64,000 nucleotides of DNA from Plotosus lineatus (lineage: Eukaryota > Chordata > Actinopteri > Siluriformes > Plotosidae), in NCBI GenBank assembly GCA_024760905.1, contig CM045731.1:24306501-24370500 (forward strand), given 5' to 3'. Of this stretch, positions 23,246 through 34,082 are shown piece by piece; position 1 is the stretch's first letter; each line of letters starts with the position of its first letter. A model generated the notes under the pieces. That model saw nothing but the letters and a program-made list of their open reading frames with translations, had not been told where the DNA came from and searched no databases. A program made the translations under genes and the position numbers.

Positions 23246-23789
23246 CAGAACTCAAATAGACATTGGAAATTTCCATTGAAGGTAACTTTGTATTCAACCT
23301 TTTTTTAATCTAAACGTTTTTGTTGCAAGCGAATTGTAATTTATTTTTCTCTGCAGTTGTTCAAATCAATGCAACACATTGTTTTTATATTAACATAAAG
23401 CAAAAAGGGGAAAAGCATGATATGCAGTGTTATTTGATTTTAAATATCAAAAAAGTATTTGTGGCTCTCAGTGTTTTCTTTATTGTGGAAAATGGGTAAA
23501 ATAGCTCTTTTAATTGAAAAATTCCTGACCCATGGTTTAGAAGCTGTGTTTTGTTTTGTCTGTGTCAGAGGCCAAAGCATTATATATTTTTCAGCCATTA
23601 TTGTGAAAGCTTTGTGAAATTTTCTTCAAACTTTGCACAAATGGTCACCTTGACTTAAGGGTGAAGTGTTTACATTTTGAAGGTTAAAAGTCAAAGTCAC
23701 TGTGGCTTTGAAGTCAGTAAGCCTAAAACCACCAAGAAGTCGCTTGGCTTATACTGAGAATTAAAAAAAAAAGAAAATATATCTACTAA

Positions 23790-24530
23790 TATCCTCGGAG
23801 TAGAACCACTGCTTCTCCACATTGAGAGGAGCTGGTTGAAGTGGCTCAGTCATTGAAGGAATAAATTGATAGGATAAATGAGATGCAACTATGTGTGTAT
23901 TGTAACTTCTGTGTATCTAAAGCTTCCTGTTCTTCTTGTAATTGTGACATAGGCACATGAAACTGTTGGGTGGGTGTTCCGTGAAGTAACAATGTAACAA
24001 TGAGGAATTGCTTTGAAATGGAATTAGCCAAGTGTTAAGCGCAGCAGGGCACAAACATGTATATGGAAATGCTTTGTGAACACGCAATTACTACTTTACA
24101 TGCACATCCCCAAGTGTTACGTGCCGCAGTGCACAAACATATATATTAATGCTTTATGAACACGCAATTACTGCTTTGCACGCACATCCCTCTGTATAAA
24201 TAAGCGGACACTGCATGTGTTCGATGAGCTTCCGATGAATAAACCAGACTGATTTCACTCGTGTGGTTGCTTGTCTGTTGCTCCCGGAGCGCTCTCAGAC
24301 GTTGAGATACAGGAATCCAGATCGTGCAGATTTAACTAGGAACTTCTACTGAGAAAATTCCTACAGTCACCTGGTAAGAACGCCTCCCTGGTGTGGAGTT
24401 TCAGATATGCCCAAATGGGAGGACACCCCGGGGTCGAGATTATGGTCCCTCGGCTGCTCTGGGAACACCTCGTTGTTTCCCTGGATGAGCTGGAGGAGGT
24501 GGCAAGGGAGAGGGATGTCTGGACCTCATT
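23790..24530 (+). pseudogene. LINE-2 copy c, interrupted
   Basis: 23800-23847 matches the C-terminal arm (CCACTGCTTCTCCACATTGA, GAGGAGCTGGTTGAAGTGGC, compare 60174-60215). It resumes at about 24369 (CACCTGGTAAGAACGCC) to GAGCTGGAGGAGGTGGC at 24530. Between them about 0.5 kb of foreign DNA with LTR-like features is inserted. The SINE-1 tail (24531-24640) follows directly. Confidence 0.65.
23962..24312 (+). repeat. LTR-like sequence with duplicated enhancer-type unit
   Basis: Two ~80 bp direct repeats (about 24036-24113 and 24116-24191; shared words CACAAACAT, AATGCTTT, GAACACGCAATTACT, GCACATCCC) precede a TATA box (CTGTATAAATAAGCGG near 24195) and an AATAAA at about 24237. That is the U3-R-U5 layout of an LTR. 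No internal coding region is attached, so it would be a solitary LTR. Ends and element class are not resolved. Confidence 0.4.
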
Positions 24531-24910
24531 GTTTAAGCTGCTGCTGTGTTTCTGCCCTGTGATGGCCTGGTGAACAGTCCAGGGTGAACTCTGCAAATGC
24601 CCAGAGTTGGCTGAGATGGGCACCAGCTTAATATTTTTCTGGACTCCTTACTCATAGGGTTTATAAGCGGTGGATGTTTTGTTAATCATGTCTGTATGCT
24701 GGGTCTCGCCAGAGCCGGAGACATTCTGTTTTTGGGTTGTCCATCCATACAGCAGTCCATCCGTCATGTCATGTACTTGTGAGCTCAGAATCTTAACAAT
24801 GCTTTCAGGGATTTTCGTCACACTCTTTTGAACATTTATGTCAACCCTCAACCAAGCATTAGCTAATTGGTTTTGTTTGTCTGTTTGTTTGTTTGTTTGT
24901 TTGTTTGTTT

Positions 24911-24945
<35 letters not shown>

Positions 24946-25140
24946 GGGGTTCAGGGTAAAAGTTGAGCTGGTTCTTGTCTCATTTTCATTAGTTGTGTGT
25001 GACTCCAGGTTCCTTGAATGGCTGAAGACAGTTTTTAAATTTGGTTTAAACATCATTTCTACCAATTTGGTTGAAACATCAACTTGGAAACAAAGATGAA
25101 CTGATTAGTACTATAGAACACTGGTCAAACAACAACAACA
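24531..25140. other. SINE-1 tail, unplaced repeat and T-tract
   Basis: 24531-24640 is the SINE-1 3' half. 24650-24850 is a diverged copy of the sequence at 27040-27235 (CGCCAGAGCCG-type words). 24870-24944 is a (GTTT)n run followed by 34 T. 24950-25140 shows nothing recognisable. No coding signal. Confidence 0.6.
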
Positions 25141-25149
25141 ACAAAAAAA

Positions 25150-25545
25150 ACAAGGCCTCGGGTTTGATTCCTGGGTTCTGGTGCTTCTGTATGAACGTTG
25201 CAAGTTCTCCCGATGCTTTCTTTTGGATGTTCAAGTATTTTTTCCACTGAGTCCAGTGACATGCACATTAGGCTAATTTGCTGTTTAATTATGGCCCTAG
25301 TTTTAAGTGTGAATGGTTGTTTGGGCTGCCCAGCAATGGTCTGGCCCTGCCTTCCACTGGTGTTGGCTGATATAAGCATCAGCCTCACTTGTTGTAAATA
25401 AACTTTCACTAATGAGTGGATTGGCTCTGCCCTGGCTTGGCAAGCTGTCCAGGGTGTACGCTACCCTCACTGAGAGTCGGCTGAGATGGGCGCTGGCCTC
25501 CCTGTGACCCTACGTAGGCTTAAGCTTTTCAGAAAATGAATGAAT
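25150..25545 (+). repeat. SINE-1 copy
   Basis: Contains GGGTTTGATTCCTGGGTTC, CGTTGCAAGTTCTCCCG, GTGTGAATGGTTGT, GCCCAGCAATGGTCTGG and a second tail (GTCCAGGGTGTACGC, GGCTGAGATGGGCG) with (AATG)n. The tail is present twice, so two copies may be joined. From 25310 it belongs to duplicated unit A. Confidence 0.6.
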
Positions 25546-25799
25546 GCTTGAAATGAGTGAGATGAGTAAATGAGGTTAGAAATTGAAGACATTGCAGCTT
25601 TAGATAGATCCCATGTTTGTGAACACGGTGTACTGTACAGAAGCATATAACCACCTGGCATTAATTGTATTTCTTTTTTTTAAATTATTATTTCAATAAT
25701 CCTCTAGTGGATGAAGTACTACATTCACATGTTGAGAATTCAGGACATTTCCTGTCTCCACCAGTAGAGCGCACAATCACCAATGTCCTTTATTTAATT

Positions 25800-26165
25800 T
25801 TCAGTAAAAGCTTTATCCTGCTCCGAGTTGTGATGCATGTCGGTTTGGTACCAGATGCAGCCTTTACCAACTTTGGCCTCAAAATCAGCTCAAGAAAGAC
25901 CGAGATCATGTACCAACCCGCCCAGAAGATGCCATATGTGGAACCAGCTGTCACCATTGAAGGAGAATCTCTTAAAAACTAAAATAAATAAATAAATAAA
26001 TAAATAAAGCACATATCTTGACAGCTCACTTTCCAGATCTGCAAACAGTGACAATGAGGTCATTGTACGAATTGCCAAGGCTCACATAGCTTTTGGTTGG
26101 CTATTTGAGTCAGTTTGGGAGAGTCGAGGCATCACACTGGTCACCAAGCTGAAGATGTGCTGAGC
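25800..26165 (+). pseudogene. LINE-3 fragment (RT C-terminal part)
   Basis: The translation contains FGLKISSRKTEIMYQPAQKMPYVEP, VTIEGESLKN and, after a shift, RIAKAHIAFGWLFESVW, TLVTKLKM. This is the region after the RT palm of a third non-LTR family, known to me from many fish and invertebrate genomes. The equivalent in unit B is 31290-31735, with VRRGVTLVTKLKMYRTVLLC. Both are broken. Confidence 0.65.
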
Positions 26166-26166
26166 A

Positions 26167-26182
26167 CAGAGAGAGAGAGAGG

Positions 26183-26253
<71 letters not shown>
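26167..26253. repeat. (GA)n microsatellite
   Basis: An almost pure GA run at the same place as the run at 31742-31812 in unit B. The apparent open frame across it encodes only Arg-Glu repeats and is not a gene. Confidence 0.95.
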
Positions 26254-26254
<1 letters not shown>

Positions 26255-26329
26255 ACCTTTACTTTACACTCTCACAGGAAGTGGTAAAACAGGAAATTTA
26301 AATTTATATCTTCCTCTCTGACCAGACAG

Positions 26330-26500
26330 AAGTAAGAAAGTTTCTGTTTTCTGTTGTAGAAATGAGAGTCACTGTTTCGATTACCGAATGAGCACAAAAA
26401 TGTGTGGTGGTGATGGAGTTAGCTGCACCTTTCCTTCCTCCACCTGCATGGCTGAAGGTCCCTTGAGCAATGGCACCTAACACCCAACTGTGTGTGGAAG
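26330..26500 (+). repeat. SINE-5 copy before the long GT tract
   Basis: TCGATTACCGAATGAGCACA, GTGTGGTGGTGATGGAGTTA and ACCCAACTGTGTGTGG match the reverse of 410-560 and, in the same orientation, 31890-32035. Confidence 0.6.
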
Positions 26501-26509
26501 CCTACTGTT

Positions 26510-26693
<184 letters not shown>

Positions 26694-28032
26694 CTCTTGA
26701 TGGGTTAAATGCAAAGGCAAAAATTTCCATTAGGGAAAACAATACAGTCCAGGGGGAAAATAACTAAATACATAAATAAATGAAGACATTCTCAGGTTTG
26801 ACATCAGGCTCGATGAGGCCCTTTCTATGTGTTTGTATTATTTATTTATTTGTTTATTTTTATTTATTTTTTTGGGGGGGGGGTGATTTGCTTTCTCTGT
26901 ACTTACACGGGCCTCCCCCCCAAATTAATTACATTCTGCAGTTCCGTAAGTGAATAAGTGTATCAATAAATGAAAGAATAAAGAAGAGTTTGATGCTTCA
27001 GGAGTGGACGGCAATCCTGATTCCTTCAAGTCCACCTTAGTCAGATGGTTTATACTCTGAGCATCTTTTGCTAATCGTGTCTCTGTGTTGGGATCGCCAG
27101 AGCCGTTTTGGTCTTGTGTTGCCCACAGGTAGATAAGTCCTTCCGGCTATGTTACACAATGCAGCACCTTTAGAAAGCTTTCCAGAATTGTCTTTACACT
27201 TTTTCACGCACAAATGTTCAATGTTCATTCTGACTCAGAGATGAGTTCATTAGTTTTTGAGGAGGGATTTAGGGATTAGGTTTTAAAGGTCGAGCTTATT
27301 GCTGCCTCAAGTTTTTTTAATTACTTGTGAATGCAGGGTACATGAATAGCTGAAGAGCTGAAGTAAGATCCACCCATTTATCTGGAGGCGGGCTTAAACC
27401 CTAAAAAGATCACTAGTTTATTAACAAACATCCATTTACACTTACATTGATAGCTGTGGTTAAATTAGACTCGACAGATCGTAAGCTGAGAATTAACAAG
27501 GTCGATGTGGCATTTGAATGAAATGGCAGATAGAACTTCTTAATTTTTGGTGGGCGAAATGATGCAATCTGTTTACTTTTTAAGTCGGGGTGGGGGGTGA
27601 GGAGTAACTAGAAGAAACCCACGCAGTGAAAGGAATTTTTTGATATCTTATACTAATCAACATACATACCTACTATGTTCTTATAATCATATGGCAGCTA
27701 TCTAACAACACTGTTATTCTGCACCTGTTATATATTTTGTTTTATACATGTATTCACTTGTACTGTACTCATGATATCCTCCTTGTACTGTGTGTAACAA
27801 TTCGACAGTGCAGTTCATAATGTGTCTTCCCTCTCTAATCCGTGGGCGAGTGGATGATACTTCCCTGACCCCTGTGTTTGTGTGTTCTTGTTTGGATGTT
27901 CTGGTATATTCTGAGTTACTAAGGCCCCCAAGGGGGAAGACAGACCGAGAGGTCCTTCTTCAGGGCCAGAAATCAGTCATATCAGAACCGGGGCATTTCA
28001 TTTCTTCTTTCCTTATCAGAATCTTCCTGTTT

Positions 28033-28157
28033 CCTGCACCATGCATATTGTGTAATTATAATTGTGTAATATAATTATAATAATCCTGCACCATGCATAT
28101 TGTGTAATTATAATTGTGTAATATAATTATAATAATCCTGCACCTTGCATATTGTGC
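28033..28157. repeat. 52 bp tandem repeat, 2.4 copies
   Basis: The unit starting CCTGCACCATGCATATTGTG occurs at 28033-28084, identically at 28085-28136, and again in part at 28137-28157. Unit B has only one copy start (about 39515), so the tandem array arose after the duplication. Confidence 0.9.
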
Positions 28158-29950
28158 AAGGGCATAGGCTGGGGGGGCACAAGCAGGCACAAGCACCACC
28201 ACCTCCACCACCCAACCCCCACAGCAGGAGTTGCGTTCCGCTGGACAAGCACATAAAATTGAAGTTGTGCTGTTATAATACATAACAATGAATATAACAA
28301 TAATATAATATTATTAGTAAGCAATAATAGCTGAACACTGTCAATCAAACAAAATATGAGTGTGAGAATAAAGCACAGTTTCTTAGTACCGTTCCAGGCT
28401 CCTGCACATGTGTGAGAACACACATTGACGCACAAAGAATGAATGGCCAAAATAATCATAAGCCATCCAGCCTGTATCTGCAGCCTAATGGTCAATGCTT
28501 TTATAAAATTAATAGTATGTCTTTGTGCTGTAAATATGTACTGTATTAATATTTGTTTGTGCCTTTGAATAGATAAATAACTTTAGTTCAATTTGTAAAT
28601 TTATTTAGCACATGTACTTGCAGATGTAGTTTGAAATATATTTGAGAATGTTTTTGGTTGAACTATAATATTTGATTGCAGTTCACCCCTGTATAGACAG
28701 CCATTTATTTTAAAGTTTATAATTCTACCCACTGGTGTACCTGGTTCCCCCAAAGTGCTTCGTAAAATAACTTATTAAATTGCAAAGAAAAAAAATTGTG
28801 AAAGATTTTGTGAAAGTGTTTATAAAATGCAAATGTTGTAAAATAGATTTACAACAATTGTTTTTGTAATTGAACTGTAAATACATCTTTGTTAAATTGT
28901 AGTGTGTAGTGTAATTCTGGTGCACTGAGATTCATTATTGTTGTATAATTGCTGTGATATTTATTTTTACATAGTTTGTATAACCACATGTTGCAGTTTT
29001 AACGGCTTCAACATCACTGTTTTAAACCTGAAATTGTTGTTCAGTCAGTCAACCCGAAAGGAACCGAATACTGAGGCCTGGGGGCAAGAACATATAGTAT
29101 ATAGGCCTATATTGCACATGTCCGCATCCCTGTTTATCAAAAGCATTTGACTGTACGGAAATAGATGGGTCACCCTGAACAAAGGAAGAGAAATCTGAAA
29201 AGGGCAGCTCAGCAATGTGGTACTTTGGATGGTTCCTTTGTGACAAAAAGAGCCAAAGGTAAGTTCACAAGTTGAAAACGGTTGAAATATGGTTGAAATA
29301 GTTGAAAACACACTAAGGACTTGGGTCCGCTTCAGTTAAAATAATCAATATTTCAATTTCTTTTAATTTCAGTTGAAGGTGCTACATCAAACGCTATCTC
29401 CAGTGAAAGCCAGCAGGAAGCTAAGGAAGCCTCATGGAGAACACATGCTGTGTCTGATGAGAATGCCCATCATTGTGCTGAAAGTATCACCCCTCAAAAT
29501 GAACTCTTGCCTAAACAACCAGTCCGTACACTCCTTGATGTTGGAAATGATATTGGCCGTGTCATCAATGCTACTATGTCTGTCACAGAGATCGAGGACG
29601 CTATCAAGGACTTAGAAACTAGTGTAAAATACGTTCTCTTGAATCACCATCGGCAGCCACTTGAGTCACAAGAGATTCCGAAAGTTTGCGTAAATGGGAA
29701 GACCAGGAGCTTTAACATAAAATGGCTACAGCAACATAAGTAGATGGTATACATGAACATTTGGATGGTGTCTTCTGTATTGCATGTGCCCTTTTCTGTA
29801 CAAATTGTGGAAATAAGGGTGCATTAAGGAATCTTCCACTCACTAACTGGCTCATCAACATCCACTACACAACACTAAACATGTTGATCTTGATCGAGTG
29901 ATTGACATTTATGCTTCCATCCACCTCAGGAAACTTTAGCACCCTCACCA
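28157..29950 (+). mobile_element. Probable hAT-C fragment, 5' end and transposase N-terminus
   Basis: A CAAGGGCATAGGCTGGGGGG stretch at 28157 resembles the end of hAT elements that encode TTF/ZMYM1-like transposases. It is followed after ~1 kb by coding DNA of that family (29165-29743 and decayed continuation to about 29870). No 3' end or target duplication was found, so the element is truncated. The intervening 28240-29160 is AT-rich and non-coding. Confidence 0.45.
29165..29743 (+). pseudogene. Two-exon TTF/ZMYM1-like transposase N-terminus
   Basis: Exon 1 (29165-29258) starts MGHPEQRKRNLKRAAQQCG and ends in phase 1 at AAAG/GTAAGT. Exon 2 (from 29373 after TTTAATTTCAG) continues in frame through ATMSVTEIEDAIKDLETSVKY and KVCVNGKTRSFNIKWLQQHK to TAG at 29741-29743. 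In the family the next residue after HK is Trp, so TGG became TAG. A further shift follows, after which LDGVFCIACALFCTN (TTF-type cysteines) is still readable. Non-functional as a transposase. Confidence 0.6.
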
Positions 29951-30032
29951 GTACACCACCGACCCCACACATGTAAGAATAAATAGGTTACTTAACTTTT
30001 AATATTTATGATTTATTATCAATAGTACAAGA

Positions 30033-30757
30033 GCAGTGGTGGCCTGGTGGGAAAATGTGCTGGATCGCTGATCCTAGGGTTGGGGGTTCGAGTCCCACTC
30101 TCCACAAGGTTGCCACTGTCCCCCAGTGCAGCTAACTGGGTTATTAAAGGTCGGCCATGTCGCTCACTGTCACTGTCACACCATAGACAGTGAGAGACAT
30201 AGCTGGCCATGTCTCTCACTGTCTATGATGTGAGGTTCATGTAAAAGAAATATTGCTGACTTGCATCAAAAGTAGGCTGCAAAGCCGTCAGCGAGTTTCT
30301 ATCCCTTGCTAAAAAGTTGTGTCAGGAAGGGCGTCTGATGTAAAAACCTATGCCAAATTAAACATGCGAGTCATTATTTTTTGAGTTCCATGAAGATGGA
30401 GGCAGGCGATTTGCTGTGGCGACCCCTGACAAGGAGGAACAGTGGTGGCCTAGCTGATCCTAAGGTTGGGCATTTGAGTCCCACTTTCCACAAGGTTGTC
30501 ACTACCCCCAACCCCAAGTGCAGCTAACTGGGTTATCAGAGGCCGGCCATGTCTCTCACTGTCTATAGTGTGAGGCATGTAAAAGAACCATTGCTGACTT
30601 TCGACAAGAGTAGGCTGCAAAGCCATCAGCCTGTTTCCGCCCTGTGATGACCTGGTGAACTGTCCAGGATGTACTCTGCCCTTGCCCGGAGTCCACTGGG
30701 ATGGGCACCAGTCCTCTGTGACCCTAATTAAGAAAATGAACAGCCGAAAGGAAAAGA
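30033..30757 (+). repeat. Two SINE-2 copies inserted as a block
   Basis: The first copy (30033-30435) has a tRNA-like head (GGTGGCCTGGTGGG, then GGGGGTTCGAGTCCC), body (GTGCAGCTAACTGGGTTATT) and RTE-derived end (GTGTCAGGAAGGGCGTCTGA, then GATTTGCTGTGGCGACCCC). The second (30440-30757) repeats head and body, then a SINE-1-like tail. TCAATAGTACAA flanks the block (about 30019-30031 and 30764-30775), suggesting a single target duplication. Confidence 0.65.
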
Positions 30758-31289
30758 AGATTCTCAATAGTACAACAAACAAGAGAAACTTTCGTACTTC
30801 TGTCTGGTCACTGATGAAGAAATAAATTTAAACTTCCGGCCTGCCGTCCACCAGTGTTGGTTGATATAAGCATCAGCCTCACTGCCTGCTTATTAGAAAT
30901 ATGCTTTTGCAAATGATTGGTTTGGCCTATAATGGCCTGACAAGCTGCCCAGGGTGTATGCTACCCTCACCAAGAGTTGGCTGAGATGGGCGCCAGCCTC
31001 CTGCGACTCTACGTAGGATTAGGATTTTCAGAAAATGAATGAATGCATGAAATGAGTGAGATGAATAAGTGAGGTGAAAAATTGAAGACACTGCAGCTTT
31101 AGAACGATCCCATGTTTGTGAACACTCGGTGTACTGTACAGAAGCATATAACCACCTGGCATTAATTCTATTTCTTTTTTATTTCAAAAACCCTCTAGTG
31201 GATGAAGTACTAAATTCACATTGTTGAGGATTCAGGGCATTTCTCGTCTCCACCAGCAGAGTGCACAATCACCAGTCTAAACTTTGTCC

Positions 31290-31735
31290 TGTATTTAATT
31301 TTCAGTAAAAGCTTTATCCTGCTCAGGGTTGTGATGTATGTCAGTTTGGTACCAGATGCAGCCTTTACCAACTTTGGCCTCAAAATCAGCTCAAGAAAGA
31401 CTGAAGTCATGTGCCAACCCACCCAGAAGATGCCATATGGAACCAGCCAGCTGTCACCACTGTGACAATGTCACCAAAAAAAATTCACATATCTTGACAG
31501 CTCGCTTCCAGATCTGCAAAGAATGACAATGAGATCGTTGCACAAATGGCCGAGGCTAACGTAGCTTTTGATTGGCTATTTGAGTCAGTTTGGGTGAGAC
31601 GAGGCGTCACACTGGTCACCAAGCTGAAGATGTACCGAACAGTTCTGCTGTGTATTCTGCAGTACGCCTGTGATACACGGATAGTTTATGAACATAATTC
31701 CAGAAAATTAAACCGGGGTGTATGTTGTAATGTTA
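31290..31735 (+). pseudogene. LINE-3 fragment in unit B
   Basis: The paralogue of 25800-26165. It includes ISSRKTEVMCQPTQKMPYG and FESVWVRRGVTLVTKLKMYRTVLLCILQYACDT, the post-palm arm of LINE-3. Stops interrupt it. Followed by a GA run (31742-31812). Confidence 0.65.
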
Positions 31736-31758
31736 ATCACAAGAGAGAGAGAGGGGGG

Positions 31759-31814
<56 letters not shown>

Positions 31815-32038
31815 ATCTTTACTTTATATCCTCACAGGAAGTGTTAAAACAGGAAATTAGACAGAAGTAAGAAAGTTTCTGTCGTAGAAATGAGAGTCAC
31901 TGTTTCGATTACCGAATGAGCACAAAAAATGTGTGGTGGTGATGGAGTGAGCTGCACCTTCCCTTCCTCCACCTGCATGGCTGAAGTTCCCTTGAGCAAA
32001 GGCACCTAACACCCAACTGTGTGTGGAAGCCTACTGTT

Positions 32039-32108
<70 letters not shown>

Positions 32109-32224
32109 TGTGTGTGTGTGTTCTCTTGATGGGTTAAATGCAAAGGCAAAAATTTCGTTTAGGGAAAACAATAAAAAAGGAAAAAAAAAAAAATAAATAT
32201 AAAAATAAATAAATAAATAAATAT

Positions 32225-32555
32225 ATTCTCAGGTTTGAGACCAGGTTCGACAAGGCCCTTTCTGTGTGCTATTTGGTTTTTTTTGTTGTTTTTTTGGTTT
32301 TTTTTGGGGGGGTGGGGGGGGGGGTTGTTTGTTTTCTCTGTACTTGCATGGGCTTCCACCAAGTATTCGGTTTCCTCCCGCCGTACAAGGAGAATTGGCT
32401 CTTCCAGATTTGGCCTGGGTGTAAGATTGAGTGTGACTCACTCTGTGGGTTTCTGGCCTTGTGTTGGACTGTCAGGCTGTTCAGAGTGGACTCCACCTTT
32501 GCACAGATTCAGCTGAGATAGGCTCCACCCTCCCCAAATCTATTAGGATTCTGCA
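32225..32555 (+). repeat. SINE-1 copy
   Basis: Contains GACCAGGTTCGACAAGG, GGCCCTTTCTGTGTG, CTTGCATGGGCTTCC, TCGGTTTCCTCCCGCCGTAC and GCTGAGATAGGCTCCACCC. A TG-rich T/G tract (32276-32325) disrupts the middle. The unit A counterpart is at 26785-26945. Confidence 0.7.
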
Positions 32556-32569
32556 GTTTCATAAGTGAA

Positions 32570-32705
32570 TTTTATGGATGTGGTGAAGGCAGACATGAAG
32601 GTAGTTGGAGTCAGAATAGAAGATGCGGAGGATAGGGAGAGCTGGAGGCAGATCATTTGCTGTGGCGACCCCTGAAGGGAACAGCCGAAAGGAAAAGAAG
32701 AAGAA
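32570..32705 (+). mobile_element. 5'-truncated RTE insertion (136 bp)
   Basis: Only the RTE 3' terminus is present: TTTATGGATGTGGTGAAGG, GCTGTGGCGACCCCTGAAGG and an (AAG)n tail. GTTTCATAAGTGAA flanks it at 32556-32569 and 32706-32719. Unit A at the same place (about 26938-26953) has one copy of this site and no insert. Confidence 0.9.
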
Positions 32706-33696
32706 GTTTCATAAGTGAATAAGTGTATCAATAAATGAAAAAATAAAGAAGAGTTTGATGCTTCAGGAGTGGACGGAGATCCTGATTCCTTCAAATCCAG
32801 CTTAGTCAGATGGTTTATACTCTGAGCATCTTTTGCTAACCGTGTCTCTGTGCTGGGATCGCCAGAGCCGTTTTGGTTTTGGGTTGTCCATACGTAGATA
32901 AGTCCTTCCGGCTATGTTACACAATGCAGCACCTTTAGAAAGCTTCCATAATTGTCTTTACACTTTTTTCTTGCACAAATGTGAGGCACTCCACCGAATG
33001 TAGGCGCTGGTCGCACGGACTATTTCCGAGAAAATGGCCAAAAAAGTAAAGATGGTCATTTTTTATCAAAATTTGGATTTTTGCAAAAACCATTAAAACA
33101 AGTAATCCACTATCACTTGGAAGTGAAATTGACTAAAACTCACTTAAAATGTCTTTTATTTCCATTTCACTGACGAGTACCCTCATAAAACTAGATAAAA
33201 ACAGTAGCAAACTTACTGTTTTTTTTTTGTTTTGTTTTGTTATTTTTTCAATTATTTCACCGAGTTCTGTACAGGACACACTACAATCCATTCACCAGAA
33301 GAACGGTCGTCTCTCCATTTTGGATACTGTTTTAATATTAAAATGCCGTTTCAGTGAATAAAATAAAGGTTATAAAAACGATATGTGTGTAAATAATGCA
33401 GATTAAGTTGCGAAGACAGTCTGAAACGAGCACCCTGATTGGTGAACACGGTCACATGCTCATAATGCACATGCTCAGTGCCCGTCACACGTTATTTTCC
33501 TGTTCACTTCCTGACTCTAGTATACCGCACGCGGAACTTATCTCCGACTTTCTCTTCAATAACAGTGAGTAAGTTTATTTATAAGATTGTGAATACACAT
33601 CATTTCTGGAAAAGGAGAGTGAAATGTCATCTGTGGTGTCTAGCAGCATTAGTATATATGTTAAATTAGACGCTGGAATTCGGCTTTGAAGAAGAT

Positions 33697-33698
33697 TT

Positions 33699-33773
<75 letters not shown>
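33697..33773. repeat. (CT)n-(CA)n compound microsatellite
   Basis: A CT run passes into a CA run inside element X. A GT-GA compound run lies nearby at 33906-33952. Confidence 0.95.
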
Positions 33774-33902
33774 GTGTGCAAACGGTTAAATGAGCAGCAT
33801 CCAGATGAACTAGTGCAATTTGAATGGAAGAAAATACAGTATATGAAGGGAGTGGGGCAAATGAGTGCAAATGATAGATGCAGAAATCACCCAATGCTTA
33901 CA

Positions 33903-33952
<50 letters not shown>

Positions 33953-34082
33953 TACCTCAGGTCTGCTGGAATATTAAGAAAGACATGATTCCATTGCAAT
34001 TCAAAGAAAATCCCATATGCTCAGTATTATGTACTTCAGGAACTTAATATGAGTCTTCTTCTTTTCCTTTCGGCTTTTCCCT

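Larger units (their letters stand above)
18876..23534. mobile_element. hAT-A: non-autonomous hAT element hosting later insertions
   Basis: The left end CAGGGGTCGGCAACC and the right end (reverse complement CATGGGTCAGGAATT) form an imperfect terminal repeat. They are flanked by GTATAGAA (18868-18875) and GTTTAGAA (23535-23542), an 8 bp duplication with one mismatch that fits the hAT target pattern. Subterminal TGGCTC words occur at both ends. No transposase is visible. Most of the length is later insertions: SINE-3 (19072-19380), RTE copy 4 and SINEs at 22890-23245. Confidence 0.75.

Noticed and set aside
27790..28074. 94-codon frame, similar frame at 39270-39576
   Set aside because: Similarity comes from the segmental duplication; the frames differ in phase downstream and match no protein family.
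32235..32521. Frames of 85-93 codons near a G/T-rich tract
   Set aside because: They lie inside SINE-1 and translate repeat DNA.
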